Shown here: positions 5,594-5,852 of the stretch, in pieces | How the letters are laid out: each line of letters starts with the position of its first letter | Position numbering within the stretch: the stretch's first letter is position 1 | Origin: Candidatus Omnitrophota bacterium | Lineage (GTDB): Bacteria; Ratteibacteria; UBA8468; B48-G9; JAFGKM01 | DNA: 5,852 nucleotides | Reading direction: 5' to 3' | Assembly (NCBI GenBank): GCA_023818745.1 | Contig: JAMWBY010000076.1 | Location: forward strand, 1 to 5,852 | The notes under the pieces: model-generated | Database searches by the model: none | Told to the model about the DNA's origin: nothing | Seen by the model: the letters and a program-made list of their open reading frames with translations, nothing else | Made by a program: the position numbers and the translations under genes

Positions 5594-5852
5594 AATTAAC
5601 AATTTAAGAAAATTTTTTAATAATAAAATATTAACATTTTTTTAATTTTATAAAATAAGAAAAAAGTTTAAAACAATTCTGTCATAATTAAAAGTTAACA
5701 TAATATTTCTTATCCGACGTTTTATATGTAACATGTTTTCTATCAAGTATTTAACTGTAAAAATAATCTGAAATTTTCATCAATTTCAGAATTTTAATTT
5801 TAAAAGATTTTTTTTATCGGTTTTTTAAAAAAATGCTTAAAAACTTAAAAAG
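5571..5852. other. Gene-free AT-rich sequence after tatC
   Basis: No coding region of useful length and no RNA gene signature were seen. An ATG at 5833 opens a frame running off the right edge, but it has no ribosome site. The stretch contains most of the inverted repeat at the tatC stop, a terminator-like hairpin at 5767-5790, and a further AAAAACTTAAA copy at 5839-5849. Confidence 0.65.
5767..5800 (+). terminator. Terminator-like hairpin about 200 bp after tatC
   Basis: TCTGAAATT (5767-5775) and AATTTCAGA (5782-5790) form a perfect 9-bp stem with a 6-nt loop, followed by ATTTTAATTT. On the opposite strand the stem is followed by TTATTTTTA, so it could stop transcription from either side, including from a convergent gene beyond the right edge. 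The stem has only two G-C pairs, so strength is uncertain. Confidence 0.4.

Noticed and set aside
5833..5852. Possible start of another gene at the right edge
   Set aside because: The ATG at 5833 has no ribosome site and only six codons are visible.

Overview
The window is very AT-rich bacterial DNA. It holds the 3' part of one gene, a gene-free spacer of about 560 bp, and a compact five-gene block all on the + strand, followed by about 280 bp with no recognisable gene. The strong AGGAGG ribosome sites, overlapping genes, and a Tat translocase beside Tat-type cargo point to a low-GC bacterium. Pyruvate phosphate dikinase plus an iron-sulfur-rich membrane module, with no cytochrome c or oxygen-reductase gene in view, would suit an anaerobe. 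The phylum cannot be fixed from the sequence alone.

Left part (1-2068): the reading frame is open at the left edge and encodes the last 688 or so residues of pyruvate, phosphate dikinase. About 200 N-terminal residues lie outside the window. All catalytic residues that should be in this part are present. The spacer 2069-2627 falls to about 14% G+C in its middle (33 G/C in 2281-2520 by hand count). It contains AT-rich inverted and direct repeats and one reasonable promoter just before the next operon.

Central operon (2628-5570): five genes overlap or abut: (1) a secreted DUF362 protein with a twin-arginine leader; (2) a polytopic membrane protein with two CxxxCP motifs, NapH/YccM-like; (3) a NapG/MauM-like polyferredoxin with four [4Fe-4S] motifs and a twin-arginine leader; (4) a 58-residue TatA, too short to stand out as an ORF; (5) TatC. 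The two cargo proteins begin with the identical residues MKRREF, the core of a Tat signal, and the same transcript encodes a minimal TatAC translocase. The simplest reading is a self-contained unit: a membrane Fe-S protein passes electrons to an exported polyferredoxin and perhaps on to the DUF362 protein, with TatAC made alongside to export the folded proteins. No Nap-type catalytic subunit, molybdopterin enzyme or haem protein is present, so the electron acceptor and the DUF362 role are unknown.

Right part (5571-5852): non-coding as far as I can see. It contains a perfect 10-bp inverted repeat that includes the tatC stop codon and a second terminator-like hairpin about 200 bp further on. 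No tRNA, rRNA, CRISPR array, transposase or integrase was seen.
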